From assembly GCF_902459585.1 (NCBI RefSeq), contig NZ_CABPSC010000004.1, forward strand, positions 62,001 through 126,000: 64,000 nt of DNA, given 5' to 3'. Origin of the DNA: Pandoraea nosoerga. GTDB lineage: Bacteria; Pseudomonadota; Gammaproteobacteria; Burkholderiales; Burkholderiaceae. This document shows positions 26,601-35,164 of the stretch, one piece after another (position 1 is the stretch's first letter; every line of letters begins with the position of its first letter). Under the pieces are notes generated by a model. It made no database searches and was not told the DNA's origin. It worked only from the letters and a program-made list of their open reading frames with translations. Both the position numbers and the translations under genes were made by a program.

Positions 26601-27599
26601 GCCCAGCTTCACGTCGAGTTGCTTGAGCGAGACGAGCGGCGCGCCGCCGGCCTCGTTCACAACCGCGTCGGACAGCCGCGCCGTGCCGGTGAGCAATACG
26701 TGCGCGCCGTTCCTGTCGCGCGTGAAGCGCAGTTTCAGGTCGGTGCTGAGCGCGCCACTCTTGATCTGTGCCGGCACCGTGACCGGCGAGTAGCCGAGGT
26801 ATTTCGGCACGTCGAGCCGGTCGAGCTTGATGTCGAGCGTCGACTCGAGCGAATCGGCAAACGGTTTCGTCTGACCCGAGATATGCAGCGGCGAGCCGTC
26901 GATGGAGGCCTGGAGCAGCGGCTGTACGAAGATATCGGTGTCGGCCGGCAGGTTGGCGATGAACGGCACGCCGACCTGCAGGTGATCGATGACGTGTTTT
27001 TCGTTCTGCACGGCATCGTCGAAACGGAGGGTGCCGTCCTTGATGTGGACGTTGTTCAGCGCGAAACGGGCGGGCTTCGAGGGCTCGGGCGATGGCGGCC
27101 CGGACGTCGCGCGGTCGATGATGTCCGAGAAATTGAAGCGTTGTGGCGCCGTGCGCACGATGTTGACGACCGGCGTCTCGAGATAGAGCTCGTCGACGAC
27201 GGGCGCCAGGCGGAACAGCGACCCCCACGACACGTTGACTCGCAGCAGGCCGACGTCCACGAACGGTTGCCCGGGCGTCCTGTCGCCGATATGCACCTGA
27301 CGCAGATCCAGACGCAGCGTGTATGGATTGAAGCTGACGTCACCCACGCTCACCGGCCGTTCCAGGTAGGCCGAGAGCTTGTCGACGGCGTAGTGCTTGA
27401 GCACCGCCGGCACCGTGAAATAGCTGATCACACCGAAGACGGCGATAACGCCAACGGTCCACAGGCCGGTCTTGCGCGCACGACGGCGCACGTTGGGGTC
27501 GCGGCCCAACGCTTGTGCGCGGGCCAGACCCTGCTGCAGGCGGGGGCCGCCCGCGGCGACATTCGAATTCGGATTGCGATCGTTCGCTTGCTCGGCCAT
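23610..27599 (-). CDS. Large AsmA-like DUF748 envelope protein
   Basis: A 1329-residue protein anchored by one N-terminal span (about residues 43-65, TVGVIAVFGVISYFTVP), with a very long periplasmic part made of repeated AsmA/DUF748-type beta domains (for example LRQVHIGDRTPGQPFV and SVSLENIAIGVKQFS). An Ala-rich insert (about residues 380-430) separates two halves. The last 200 residues include VEFAPGSARLTADDEKRLE, which resembles the start of an OmpA-like peptidoglycan-binding domain. Such proteins are thought to bridge the envelope and move or regulate phospholipids. GGGAGA precedes the ATG at 27599. Confidence 0.85.
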   Translation of the reverse strand: MAEQANDRNPNSNVAAGGPRLQQGLARAQALGRDPNVRRRARKTGLWTVGVIAVFGVISYFTVPAVLKHYAVDKLSAYLERPVSVGDVSFNPYTLRLDLRQVHIGDRTPGQPFVDVGLLRVNVSWGSLFRLAPVVDELYLETPVVNIVRTAPQRFNFSDIIDRATSGPPSPEPSKPARFALNNVHIKDGTLRFDDAVQNEKHVIDHLQVGVPFIANLPADTDIFVQPLLQASIDGSPLHISGQTKPFADSLESTLDIKLDRLDVPKYLGYSPVTVPAQIKSGALSTDLKLRFTRDRNGAHVLLTGTARLSDAVVNEAGGAPLVSLKQLDVKLGKVEPLSNVYHIDSVRIDGLDQRVVLEKDGSVNVTRALLPERPAIRAVSKAVNQAAASPKASEAAKAAPKVPAEQTARPATPASAAEAEQTRALAAAQPAPLDLLVSDVSLVNGKAHLTDERGAKPASVSLENIAIGVKQFSTLGKTPATYDASIGIQSGGSVKARGQFSLPAYNASGELDAQSIALAPLLPFAQGALAGDLKSGTLGVQAKFSAAFAPDNQPNVQIEPASATLEKIEWLTGRKGDAPLKLAKAEAKLSHFDLGARKATLDELTVTGLDVSARRDKDGTINLLALAGNGEPRAGAPRRGDINARVGTERGRRTSARATTAPKAQAASDWQWKVGKVAIENASVGFEDRAVKGRPINAKFAPLNVKVQGASQDMGKPLQLEVTGTLNRKGTLNATGTVTPQPLSGDLQLKTQQLDLAAFDSYMSDELNASIASALLSSSGRTTFAMKGDTPQVTYRGDATLGNVRLLDKVTADDFVRWNALSVQQINMAIGSGKPNVQLGSIALSRFYARIIVNANGRLNLADVVGNKQEAPRSLTRASEGVPLDGAPAKPPLDAAASAVEAGQPTELEKKQQKPGETTVQRGPGYGTGKALPADVHIGRITLQGGNINFTDNFVKPNYSANLTGIGGRIGAFGTATTEPADVALQGKVNRNAPIDINGKINPLAPMAFVDLSAKADGIELTNLTPYSTKYTGYPIEKGKLTVDVHYLLDQAKLTANNHIFIDQLTFGDHVDSPTATNLPVRLAVSLLKNSRGEIDVSIPISGSLDDPQFSLGGVIFRAVVNLVVKAVTAPFSLLASAFGGGEEELGYVEFAPGSARLTADDEKRLETLVKALNDRPSLKLDIVGRVDPAKDTDGLRQVAVERAIKAQKVKAMVGKGESIDVDSVKVTPEERSKYLTAAYKAADFAKPRNMIGFTKSLPDDEMEKLMETNIKVSDDDLRALAERRAQQVRSWLDGKIAADRLFVVAPKLNADGIKDKGATTRVDFALK

Positions 27600-27722
27600 G
27601 CGGTCTCCCGTAAGCAGCCAGTGAAGCACGCCGCGCCTGAGATGCGCAGCGGGACAGACCCGGGACCGGCCGTAACGGCGGCAACCGCCGCGGCCCTTCC
27701 CGGTAGATGACGGAAACCGGCG

Positions 27723-28454
27723 TCAGGCCGGCGACATCACCAGCGGGGCGATCGCGCCCGCGCGTTCGACGACCGCGTCGGCCTGCCACTGCGTGGGCGC
27801 GAGCGTATCGCCGCAATATCCGTATGCTGCTGCGATGGTCGCCATGCCGGCGGCTTTGCCGGCCTGGACGTCGCGCAGGTCGTCGCCTACGTACACGATG
27901 TCGGCGGGCGCCACGCCAATGCACTCGGCTGCGTACAACAGGGGCGCAGGGTGCGGCTTGCTGTGCGGTGTCGTGTCCCCCGAAACTACACAGGCTGCGG
28001 TGTCTGCCAGGCCGAGCCGCTTGACGAGCGGCGCGGTCAGGCGCGCGGCCTTGTTCGTGACGATACCCCACGGAATGCCCCGCGCCTCGAGCGCGGCAAG
28101 CAAGGCGGGAATGCCGTCGAACAGGCGGCTTTGCACGCACAGGGCGGCTTCGTAGTTGGCGAGGAAGGCGTCTCGCAGTTCGGGGAACGCGGCGTCTTCG
28201 GGCGTCACGCCAAAGGCGCTGCCGATCAGGCCGCGAGCGCCGTGCGACGCCTGCAGGCGAAGCGTCTCGTATGGACCGGGCGGCAGGCCGCGATCGGTGC
28301 GCACCTTGTTGACGGCGGCGACAAGGTCGGGCGCCGTGTCGGCCAGCGTGCCGTCCAGATCGAACAGCACGGCGCGCACCCGGCCGCCCAGCAGGTGCGG
28401 CACGTTTCGAACGTCGAAAAGGACTCCGGCAGGGGGCTCGAACATATCAGGCAT
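27723..28454 (-). CDS. gph: Phosphoglycolate phosphatase, HAD superfamily
   Basis: A 243-residue HAD hydrolase. Motif I is [10 protein letters not shown] (about residues 32-41), motif II is IVTNKA, and motif III/IV is SKPHPAPLL with [12 protein letters not shown]. It resembles Gph, which dephosphorylates 2-phosphoglycolate formed during DNA 3'-end repair. The gene overlaps the 3' end of ubiG by 8 bases, the common ubiG-gph pairing of Burkholderiaceae. A 20-residue extension precedes the first motif, so a slightly later start is possible. A related HAD sugar phosphatase (MupP-like) cannot be ruled out. Confidence 0.88.
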   Translation of the reverse strand: MPDMFEPPAGVLFDVRNVPHLLGGRVRAVLFDLDGTLADTAPDLVAAVNKVRTDRGLPPGPYETLRLQASHGARGLIGSAFGVTPEDAAFPELRDAFLANYEAALCVQSRLFDGIPALLAALEARGIPWGIVTNKAARLTAPLVKRLGLADTAACVVSGDTTPHSKPHPAPLLYAAECIGVAPADIVYVGDDLRDVQAGKAAGMATIAAAYGYCGDTLAPTQWQADAVVERAGAIAPLVMSPA

Positions 28455-29142
28455 CGCGCGTGCACGCGACCATGTAGTTGACGTCGGTATCGCGATTGAT
28501 CGCGTAGCGCTTGGTAAGCGGGTTGTACGTCAGGCCACGCAGATCACGGACTGTCAGACCGCTGGCGCGGGCGAACGAGGCAAGTTCCGACGGACGGATG
28601 AACTTGGCGTAATCGTGGGTGCCGCGAGGCAGCATGCGCAGCACGTACTCCGCGCCGACGACCGCCAGCAGCCAGGCTTTCGGATTGCGATTGAGCGTCG
28701 AGAAGAAGACATGGCCGCCCGGTTTGACGAGCGTGGCGCAGGCCGCCACGATCGACGCGGGCGAGGGCACGTGTTCGAGCATTTCCATGCAGGTCACCAC
28801 GTCGTAAGTCCCGGCGTCGCGCGCGGCGAGCGCTTCGGCCGAGATTTCTTCATATTCGATGGAAAGGCCGGCTTCGAGACTGTGCAGATCGGCAACGCCG
28901 AGCGCCTTTTTCGACAGGTCGATCCCTTTGACGCGAGCGCCCTGACGTGCCATGGATTCGGAGAGAATGCCGCCGCCGCAGCCGATATCGAGCACACGCT
29001 TGCCCTGCAACGGTACGTGCTGCTCGATCCAGTCGAGGCGGAGTGGATTGATTTCGTGCAGCGGCTTGAATTCGCTGTGCGGATCCCACCAGCGGTGGGC
29101 CAATTCACTGAATTTGTCGAGTTCTTGGGGGTCGGCGTTCAT
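28447..29142 (-). CDS. ubiG: Ubiquinone biosynthesis O-methyltransferase
   Basis: A 231-residue SAM-dependent methyltransferase that carries out both O-methylations of ubiquinone synthesis. Motifs: the family start [15 protein letters not shown], the SAM site [13 protein letters not shown] (about residues 48-60), EMLEHVP, and the C-terminal [13 protein letters not shown]. The ATG at 29142 gives the usual length. No ompA gene is seen upstream, where many Burkholderia carry it; the 257-base gap up to 29399 shows only a GC-rich hairpin near 29178-29200. Confidence 0.95.
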   Translation of the reverse strand: MNADPQELDKFSELAHRWWDPHSEFKPLHEINPLRLDWIEQHVPLQGKRVLDIGCGGGILSESMARQGARVKGIDLSKKALGVADLHSLEAGLSIEYEEISAEALAARDAGTYDVVTCMEMLEHVPSPASIVAACATLVKPGGHVFFSTLNRNPKAWLLAVVGAEYVLRMLPRGTHDYAKFIRPSELASFARASGLTVRDLRGLTYNPLTKRYAINRDTDVNYMVACTRDA

Positions 29143-29399
29143 CACTTGATCATGGACATTGACGGCTTGGGGCAGGCAGGCTGCTGCGCGGCAGCGCGAG
29201 CCCGATGACCGGGGAGAGCGGCAGGCGCCGTCGAGAATGGGGGAAGTATAACGAAGGGAGTGTCCCCATGTCCAAAGCACGACCTTGGGCCGATCACGGT
29301 GAAGCGCTGTCAATCGATGCGGCCGATGTCGCGCCGATGTTGCCGTCAGCACAGGCGCCGGACGGGAAGTCGTCCGGCAGCCTCCGGACAATGCCGCGC

Positions 29400-30533
29400 T
29401 CAGGCGGCTGCCGGCAGATGCGCCAGCACGGTATGTGGGTCGTGGTAGGCGAGTCCGAGGGCGTCGGCCACGCCATGATTGGTCACCATCCCGCGCGCGA
29501 CGTTAAGACCGGCCAACAGGTGCGGGTCGGCGCGCATTGCCGCCACCGGGCCGCGATCGGCCAGTTGCAGAATGAACGGCAGCGTCACGTTGTTGAGCGC
29601 GAAGGTCGACGTGCGTGGCACACCGCCGGGCATGTTGGCGACGCAATAGTGCACCACGCCCTCGACAATGTAGACGGGATCGGCGTGCGTCGTCGGATGG
29701 GACGTCTCGCAGCAGCCGCCCTGGTCGATCGCGACGTCGACGATTACCGCCCCCTTGCGCATCAGTCCGAGCATGGCCCGCGTGATGAGCTTGGGCGCCG
29801 CGGCGCCCGGAATCAGTACGCCGCCGATGACCAGATCGGCGTCGCGCAGATGCGTTTCGATGGCGTGCTGCGTCGAGTAGACGGTCTGCACGCGGCCGCC
29901 GAACTGCGCGCTGATGCGGCGCAGCGCTTCGACCGACTTGTCGATGACCGTAACCTGCGCGCCCAGGCCGACGGCGATGGTCGCCGCGTTGGTGCCGACG
30001 ACACCCCCGCCGAGGATGACGACTTTGCCCGCCTCCACGCCGGGTACTCCCGAGAGCAACAGGCCCAGTCCGCCGTGCGTCTTCTCCAGTGCGGCCGCGC
30101 CGGCCTGGATCGACATGCGGCCGGCCACTTCCGACATGGGCGCGAGCAACGGCAAGCCGCCAGTGGCGGACGTCACCGTTTCATAAGCGATGCATGTGGC
30201 GCCGCTCTTGATCAACTCATGCGTCTGCTGCGCGTCAGGGGCGAGATGGAGGTACGTGAATAGCGTGTGGTGAGGGCGTAATCGGGCGCGCTCGGCGGCC
30301 TGCGGCTCCTTGACCTTCACGATGAGTTCGGCCCGCTCGAAGACATCGGCGGCATTGGCGGCGATGCGGGCGCCGGCGGCGGTATAGACCGAATCGTCCA
30401 TGCCGATGCCGGCGCCGGCCTGCGTCTCGACCCAGACCTCGTGCCCGCGTGCCACCACTTCGCGTATGGCTGCGGGCGTCATGCCTACGCGATATTCGTG
30501 GTTCTTGATCTCCTTGGGTACACCGATCTTCAT
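29400..30533 (-). CDS. ald: Alanine dehydrogenase
   Basis: A 377-residue NAD-dependent enzyme converting L-alanine to pyruvate and ammonia. Diagnostic features are the start [20 protein letters not shown] (Arg15 and the substrate loop), FTYLHLA with the catalytic His, the NAD site [14 protein letters not shown] (about 170-183), and [16 protein letters not shown] lies 8 bases before the ATG. It follows dadA in the same direction, but a strong terminator lies between them, so it probably has its own promoter in the space 30534-30605. Both enzymes yield pyruvate from alanine. Confidence 0.95.
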   Translation of the reverse strand: MKIGVPKEIKNHEYRVGMTPAAIREVVARGHEVWVETQAGAGIGMDDSVYTAAGARIAANAADVFERAELIVKVKEPQAAERARLRPHHTLFTYLHLAPDAQQTHELIKSGATCIAYETVTSATGGLPLLAPMSEVAGRMSIQAGAAALEKTHGGLGLLLSGVPGVEAGKVVILGGGVVGTNAATIAVGLGAQVTVIDKSVEALRRISAQFGGRVQTVYSTQHAIETHLRDADLVIGGVLIPGAAAPKLITRAMLGLMRKGAVIVDVAIDQGGCCETSHPTTHADPVYIVEGVVHYCVANMPGGVPRTSTFALNNVTLPFILQLADRGPVAAMRADPHLLAGLNVARGMVTNHGVADALGLAYHDPHTVLAHLPAAA

Positions 30534-30605
30534 GATGCGTCTCCTGTTCTTATGCCACCGCCAGTCACGCGAACGCGCTGTCCAAAGCAATGGACGGCGC
30601 AAGCA

Positions 30606-30631
30606 AAAACGGCACCCGAAGGTGCCGTTTT
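30606..30631 (-). terminator. Intrinsic terminator after dadA
   Basis: On the minus strand AAAACGGCACC-TTCG-GGTGCCGTTTTT forms a stem with a UUCG tetraloop and a T-run. It separates dadA from ald. It is nearly symmetric, so it could work in both directions. Confidence 0.92.
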
Positions 30632-30636
30632 CAACA

Positions 30637-31923
30637 TCAGGCGAAGGCCGGTTGGGCCTGCGCGTCGAGGGCGCCGCTGTAGCGCGCCACCGAAAGATCA
30701 TCGGCCAGGATCGCCGGTCGCCGGCCCGACATCAGATCGGCCAGTAGTTGGCCGGAGCCGCACGACATCGTCCAGCCCAGCGTGCCGTGCCCGGTATTCA
30801 GGAACAGGTTGCGCAATGCGGTGGCGCCTACGATCGGGGTGCCGTCCGGCGTCATGGGGCGCAGCCCCGTCCAGAACGTCGCTTCGGCCGTGTTGCCGGC
30901 ACCCGGATACAGATCGTTCACGACCATTTCGAGCGTGGCGCGGCGCGCCGCCTTGAGCGACTTGTCGTAGCCGACCACTTCGGCCATGCCGCCGACGCGG
31001 ATGCGATCGTCAAAGCGCGTGACCGCGATCTTGTAGGTCTCGTCGAGCACGGTCGAGACAGGGGCGCGATCCGCGTTCACGATGGGTACGGTGATCGAGT
31101 AGCCCTTGAGCGGGTACACCGGAATGTCGACGATGCCCTTCAGGAACGGCGTGGAATAGGACCCGAGCGCGACGACATAGGCGTCCGCGCGTTGCATCGA
31201 GCCCGCGCACACCACGCCTTCGATTCGGTCGCCTGCCAATTGCAGGCCGTCGATCGGCATGTCGTAACGGAATTTCACCCCCAGCGCTTCAGCCATGGCG
31301 GCCAGACGCGTGGTGAACAACTGGCAGTCGCCGGTCTCGTCGTTTGGCAGGCGCAGACCGCCCGTGAGCTTGTGCGAGACGGCCGCGAGTGCCGGTTCGG
31401 CGGTGGCGAGCGATGCGCTGTCGAGCAGTTCGAACGGCACGCCGGCTTCCTCCAGAACGGCGATGTCGCGCGCCGCGTTGGCCAGTTGCTCTTGCGTGCG
31501 GAAGAGCTGCAGCGTGCCGGCCTGACGGCCTTCGTAGGGGATACCGGTTTCTGCACGCAGCGCGCGGAAGCAGTCGCGGCTGTACTCGGCGATCCGCACC
31601 ATGCGTTCCTTATTGACGGCATAGCGTTCGGGCGTGCAGTTGCGCAGCATCTGATAGAGCCACTTGAGCTGCGTGAGCGTGCCGTCCGGCCGAATGGCCA
31701 GCGGGGCGTGCTTCTGGAACAACCACTTGATGGCCTTCGTCGGAATGCCCGGCGCCGCCCACGGCGAGGCGTAGCCCGGCGAAATCTGCCCGGCGTTGCC
31801 GAAGCTGGTCTCGAGCGCCGGACCCGCCTGACGATCGAGCACCGTGACGTCGTGCCCGGCCTTCGCCAGATAGTAGGCGCTGGTGACGCCAATGACGCCG
31901 CTACCGAGAACGATGACCTTCAT
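30637..31923 (-). CDS. dadA: D-amino acid dehydrogenase small subunit
   Basis: A 428-residue membrane-associated flavoprotein that oxidises D-alanine and other D-amino acids to 2-oxo acids, with electrons going to quinone. The FAD motif is [19 protein letters not shown] at the N-terminus; [17 protein letters not shown] and [11 protein letters not shown] are DadA signatures. AGGAG precedes the ATG. The Lrp-family gene is divergent across a 104-base AT-rich space, as in other dad loci, where Lrp activates dadA in response to alanine. Confidence 0.95.
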   Translation of the reverse strand: MKVIVLGSGVIGVTSAYYLAKAGHDVTVLDRQAGPALETSFGNAGQISPGYASPWAAPGIPTKAIKWLFQKHAPLAIRPDGTLTQLKWLYQMLRNCTPERYAVNKERMVRIAEYSRDCFRALRAETGIPYEGRQAGTLQLFRTQEQLANAARDIAVLEEAGVPFELLDSASLATAEPALAAVSHKLTGGLRLPNDETGDCQLFTTRLAAMAEALGVKFRYDMPIDGLQLAGDRIEGVVCAGSMQRADAYVVALGSYSTPFLKGIVDIPVYPLKGYSITVPIVNADRAPVSTVLDETYKIAVTRFDDRIRVGGMAEVVGYDKSLKAARRATLEMVVNDLYPGAGNTAEATFWTGLRPMTPDGTPIVGATALRNLFLNTGHGTLGWTMSCGSGQLLADLMSGRRPAILADDLSVARYSGALDAQAQPAFA

Positions 31924-32006
31924 TGCGTTGACTCCTGTGAAACCATAGTTATCCAGTAATAATTGGCATGCTATTCTCGGATTCGTAGATTTAGTTAATG
32001 TATATC

Positions 32007-32020
32007 TCCTGAATTCAGGA
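32007..32020. promoter_or_regulatory. Palindrome over the lrp ribosome binding site
   Basis: TCCTGAATTCAGGA is a perfect 14-base palindrome whose AGGA serves as the ribosome binding site of the Lrp-family gene (ATG at 32028). It may be an autoregulatory Lrp site. The remaining AT-rich spacer (31924-32006) presumably holds the divergent promoters. Confidence 0.5.
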
Positions 32021-32027
32021 AAAAATC

Positions 32028-32516
32028 ATGAGAGTTCAGCAGCAATCGATTCGCACGCTCGACCGGCTCGACCGGCGTATCCTCGCGCTGCTTCAGCAGG
32101 ACGGCCGGATGTCGATGAAAGACCTCTCGGAACAGGTCGGTCTGTCGATCACGCCATGCATCGAGCGCGTCAAGCGCATGGAGCGCGATGGCGTGATCAT
32201 GGGGTATTTCGCCCGGGTAAATCCCGCGGCGCTAGGCGCGGCGCTGCTTGTGTTTGTCGAGATCACGCTCGATCACAAGTCGGGCAACATGTTCGATCAG
32301 TTCCGACGCGAGGTGCTGCGCATTCCCGAGGTGATGGAGTGCCACCTGATCTCGGGTGACTTCGATTACCTGATCAAAGCGCGTATTCGCGAGATGTCCG
32401 AGTATCGGAAACTGCTTGGCGACATCCTCCTGCAGCTGCCGGGCGCCGTGCAGTCGAAGAGCTACGTCGTGATGGAGGAGATCAAGGAGACGCTCACGAT
32501 TCACGTCGAGGAGTGA
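32028..32516 (+). CDS. Lrp/AsnC-family regulator of alanine catabolism
   Basis: A 162-residue regulator. The helix-turn-helix (residues about 12-60) includes LDRLDRRILALLQQDGRMS and LSEQVGLSITPCIERVKRME; the second half is the RAM ligand domain (LVFVEITLDHK, CHLISGDFDYLI). It is divergent from dadA, so it most likely controls dadA in response to an amino acid such as alanine (DadR/Lrp-like). The length is typical of the family. Confidence 0.93.
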   Translation: MRVQQQSIRTLDRLDRRILALLQQDGRMSMKDLSEQVGLSITPCIERVKRMERDGVIMGYFARVNPAALGAALLVFVEITLDHKSGNMFDQFRREVLRIPEVMECHLISGDFDYLIKARIREMSEYRKLLGDILLQLPGAVQSKSYVVMEEIKETLTIHVEE

Positions 32517-32541
32517 GGCCGGTGGCGGCAGATCGCGTTGG

Positions 32542-32631
32542 CGCGCTGGGTGCGCTGGGCGCGCTGGGCGCGTTCGTCGCGTTTGATGCGTTTGATGCGT
32601 TCGACACATTTGGCGCATTTGGCGCGCACGG
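32542..32631. repeat. 9-bp tandem array, 10 degenerate units
   Basis: Ten consecutive 9-base units from CGCGCTGGG through CGCGTTTGA to CGCATTTGG begin 26 bases after the lrp stop, in the 180-base space between convergent genes. Neighbouring units are more alike than distant ones, as expected from repeated slippage or unequal exchange. Confidence 0.88.
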
Positions 32632-32696
32632 GGTGTGAGCGGGCGAATACGCGAGGACCCGGCCCGATCCGGCGGCCAAGGCCGCCGATCAACGCA

Positions 32697-33884
32697 CTAG
32701 AAGAGGCGCATCTGCGGATTGGCGTCGGCCGCCGCATCATCAGTACGGGATTTTTCCGTCCTCGGCATTTGGCTGTCTGCGCGCGGGGCGTGGCGGCTGC
32801 GGTGCGCGGACTGCGGGTGGTCGGGGGCTGGTACTTTGAACTGATCGTTGCGCAGGGGCGGGCGCGCCTGGTTGAGTCCGAGCTTGCGCGCCGCGAGGTG
32901 GAAACGCTGGCGGATCAGTTGCGCATGCAAACCCGTGCCCTTCATTCGGGTGCCGAACTCCGAGCTGTTGTGCTTGCCGTCGCGAACCTGCTCGATGAGG
33001 CTGATCACGTGACGCGCCCGCAGCGGGTAGTGCTCTTCCAACCAGGCTACGAAGATGTCGTGAACCTCCAGCGGCAGCCGCAACATCACGTAAGCCGCGT
33101 ATGTCGCACCGGCTTCCGCCGCCGTGCTCAGGACCCGCTCGATGTCGAAGTCGGTAAGGGCGGGCACGATCGGCGCCACGATCACCCCCGTCGGAATCCC
33201 GGCGGCCGTCAGCCTGCGAATGGCCTCGATGCGACGCGCCGGTGTATTCGCGCGCGGCTCCATCTTCCTTGCGATCTTGGCGTCGAGCGTTCCCACTGAA
33301 ATGAACACGCGTGCGAGCCCCCGCTCGGCCATGCGGGACAGAATGTCGATGTCGCGCGTGACCAACGCAGACTTCGTAGTGATGCCAACGGGGTGGCCGA
33401 AGCGTTCGAGCACTTCCAGGATGCTGCGCGTGATGCGATATTCGCGCTCGATCGGTTGGTAAGGGTCCGTATTGGCGCCAAGGGCGAGCAGCGAAGGCTG
33501 ATAGCCGCGTTTGCGCAATTCCGCGTCGAGCCGTTCGGCCGCGTTGAGCTTCGCGTAGAGCCGTGTTTCGAAATCGAGTCCGGGGGACAGCCCAAGATAG
33601 GCGTGCGTCGGACGCGCGAAGCAATAGGTGCAACCGTGTTCGCACCCGCGATAGGGGTTGATCGAGCGATCGAAGGGGATATCTGGCGATGTATTGCGCG
33701 AAATGATGGTGCGCGCGTTCTCCACGGCCACCTGTGTCACGAACTTGACCTCACATTCCTGGGCCATGTCCGATTCGTGGCGCGTTTCGTCGCTCTCGCG
33801 ATGCCAGGCCGAGAAGCGCGATTCGAGATTCGCGGTAGCGCCGCGGCCCTTGCGCGACGGGGGCGGCGCGAATGAGGAAGCCAT
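32697..33884 (-). CDS. PA0069-family radical SAM protein (SOS-controlled)
   Basis: A 395-residue radical SAM enzyme with the 4Fe-4S motif CEHGCTYCFAR (CxxxCxxC, about residues 81-88), in the group near spore photoproduct lyase and PA0069 of Pseudomonas. The reaction is unknown; DNA repair is suspected. About the last 60 residues are a charged Arg/Pro-rich tail ending QMRLF. AAGGAG precedes the ATG at 33884. A consensus LexA box lies 66 bases upstream over the promoter, so it should be induced by DNA damage; as I recall, PA0069 itself is in the LexA regulon. Confidence 0.9.
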   Translation of the reverse strand: MASSFAPPPSRKGRGATANLESRFSAWHRESDETRHESDMAQECEVKFVTQVAVENARTIISRNTSPDIPFDRSINPYRGCEHGCTYCFARPTHAYLGLSPGLDFETRLYAKLNAAERLDAELRKRGYQPSLLALGANTDPYQPIEREYRITRSILEVLERFGHPVGITTKSALVTRDIDILSRMAERGLARVFISVGTLDAKIARKMEPRANTPARRIEAIRRLTAAGIPTGVIVAPIVPALTDFDIERVLSTAAEAGATYAAYVMLRLPLEVHDIFVAWLEEHYPLRARHVISLIEQVRDGKHNSSEFGTRMKGTGLHAQLIRQRFHLAARKLGLNQARPPLRNDQFKVPAPDHPQSAHRSRHAPRADSQMPRTEKSRTDDAAADANPQMRLF

Positions 33885-33949
33885 GGCTCGTCTCCTTTGA
33901 AACAGTCCGGACACAGAAAACGGGCGTCCGCTTGCAATGTGCCTCATTA

Positions 33950-33969
33950 TACTGTGTTTTTGTACAGTA
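33950..33969 (-). promoter_or_regulatory. LexA (SOS) box
   Basis: TACTGT-N8-ACAGTA is a perfect match to the enterobacterial LexA consensus, including the outer TA pairs. Read toward the radical SAM gene, it overlaps a TATAAT -10 (33951-33946), so LexA would block RNA polymerase. The rest of the gap 33885-34213 holds the 9-bp array and no gene. Confidence 0.85.
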
Positions 33970-34007
33970 TTTGGACGGGAGGGCAATCATGTGCGATGGC
34001 AGACAGG

Positions 34008-34088
34008 CAGGCATGACAGGCATGACAGGCATGACAGGCGTGGCAGGGGCGATAGGGGCGATAGGGGCGATAGGGACGATAGGGGCGA
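34008..34088. repeat. 9-bp tandem array, 9 units of two types
   Basis: Three identical units of CAGGCATGA pass through CAGGCGTGG and CAGGGGCGA into four units of TAGGGGCGA type. The array therefore shows stepwise drift of the unit. It lies between the LexA box and the 3' end of the DUF2520 gene. Confidence 0.9.
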
Positions 34089-34213
34089 TGAGCGTGACGG
34101 ACCTGAAGCGCCACGCAACCGATCCGCCGGTCCGACGGTGGCAATGGGGCGGATGGGCGGACTGGCCTTGCGAGGCCGCCTGGATGGCAATGGCCTGGTG
34201 GAACTGCGCAGCG

Positions 34214-35155
34214 TTATGCGTCGCTGCCTGGGGCGGGAGACACGGTGGGAGGCAGATAGGGGGCGATGGTTCGGGCGATCGCGTCGAGCGCGGTGCTGTC
34301 GACGTTCGGACGCTGGCGTGCCAGGTGGATCGCACGCAGCGTCAACAGGGAGTACAGCGTCGCATGGTTTCCGCCCAGGGCGGCCAGCGCCTCCGTATGT
34401 CGCGCTACGATGCCGGCGTCCCCCCTCGACACCGGACCGGCGAGCGCGCCTGGCAGGCCGCGTTCGCGGGCGGCGTCGAGGGTGCCCATGACGAGCGGCC
34501 ACACGGCGGCTTGCGCGTCGGCCTCCGGCATGCCCGCGGCTCGCCAGAGCGCAGCCGCTTCATCGAGCAGGCACAGCAGAAAGCTCGCCGCGTAGTTGGC
34601 CCCGGCGTGGTAGCGCATGCGCTCGCCGGCAGGAATCGACACGGCGCGGCAGCCCATGTCACGGGCGAGCGATTGCAGCGTGTCGTTCAGCGGGGCGTCC
34701 GCCTCGATCGTGATCGAGCAGCCGGACATGCGCTCGGCGTCGTTGTCCGATCCGGCAAAGAGAAAGAGGGGGTGGAAGCCACCTATGTGCGCGCCCCGTC
34801 GTGTAGCTGGCGCGAGCAGACTGACTTCGGACGCACCGCTGCAATGGACCAGTGCCTGACCGGCGTTGGGGGACAGTGCGGCGGCGCAGGCGGCGATGGC
34901 GTCGTCCGGGACCGTCAGGAATACCAGGTCGGCGCGGCCGAAGACCGTGTTCATGTCCTGCGCTCGTTCAACTGGCATCGCTTCGCACTCGCGCAGCGCT
35001 GTCGCGATGCGTTGCGCGGCGTCGAGTTGCCGGCTTGCGACGGCCGTGACGTGGTAGCCGGCGCGCGATGCCGCAACGGCCATGGCGCGCGCGACGCGGC
35101 CCGCACCGATGAAACCGATCGTCGGCTTGAGGAAAGGAAAGGAGGTCGTGGTCAC
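34214..35155 (-). CDS. Rossmann-fold DUF2520 protein
   Basis: A 313-residue protein with an NAD(P)-binding start (PTIGFIGAGRVARAMA, residues 11-26), the beta-strand DLVFLTVPDDAI, GFHPLFLF, and a helical C-terminal DUF2520 domain (RYHAGANYAASFLLCLLDEA). It resembles oxidoreductases of the 3-hydroxyisobutyrate/ProC type, but the reaction is unknown. It is followed downstream by the 9-bp array and is 9 bases from the TM2-like gene upstream, in the same direction, so they are probably co-transcribed. Confidence 0.85.
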   Translation of the reverse strand: MTTTSFPFLKPTIGFIGAGRVARAMAVAASRAGYHVTAVASRQLDAAQRIATALRECEAMPVERAQDMNTVFGRADLVFLTVPDDAIAACAAALSPNAGQALVHCSGASEVSLLAPATRRGAHIGGFHPLFLFAGSDNDAERMSGCSITIEADAPLNDTLQSLARDMGCRAVSIPAGERMRYHAGANYAASFLLCLLDEAAALWRAAGMPEADAQAAVWPLVMGTLDAARERGLPGALAGPVSRGDAGIVARHTEALAALGGNHATLYSLLTLRAIHLARQRPNVDSTALDAIARTIAPYLPPTVSPAPGSDA

Positions 35156-35164
35156 GGCGAAACG

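Noticed and set aside
24387-27710. Long open frame on the + strand (over 1100 codons)
   Set aside because: It lies opposite the DUF748 gene, has Arg/Val/His-rich shadow composition and no domain; the minus-strand protein has clear family features.
32542-34088. Repeat arrays considered as CRISPR
   Set aside because: Units are 9 bases, contiguous and without spacers, and no cas genes are present.
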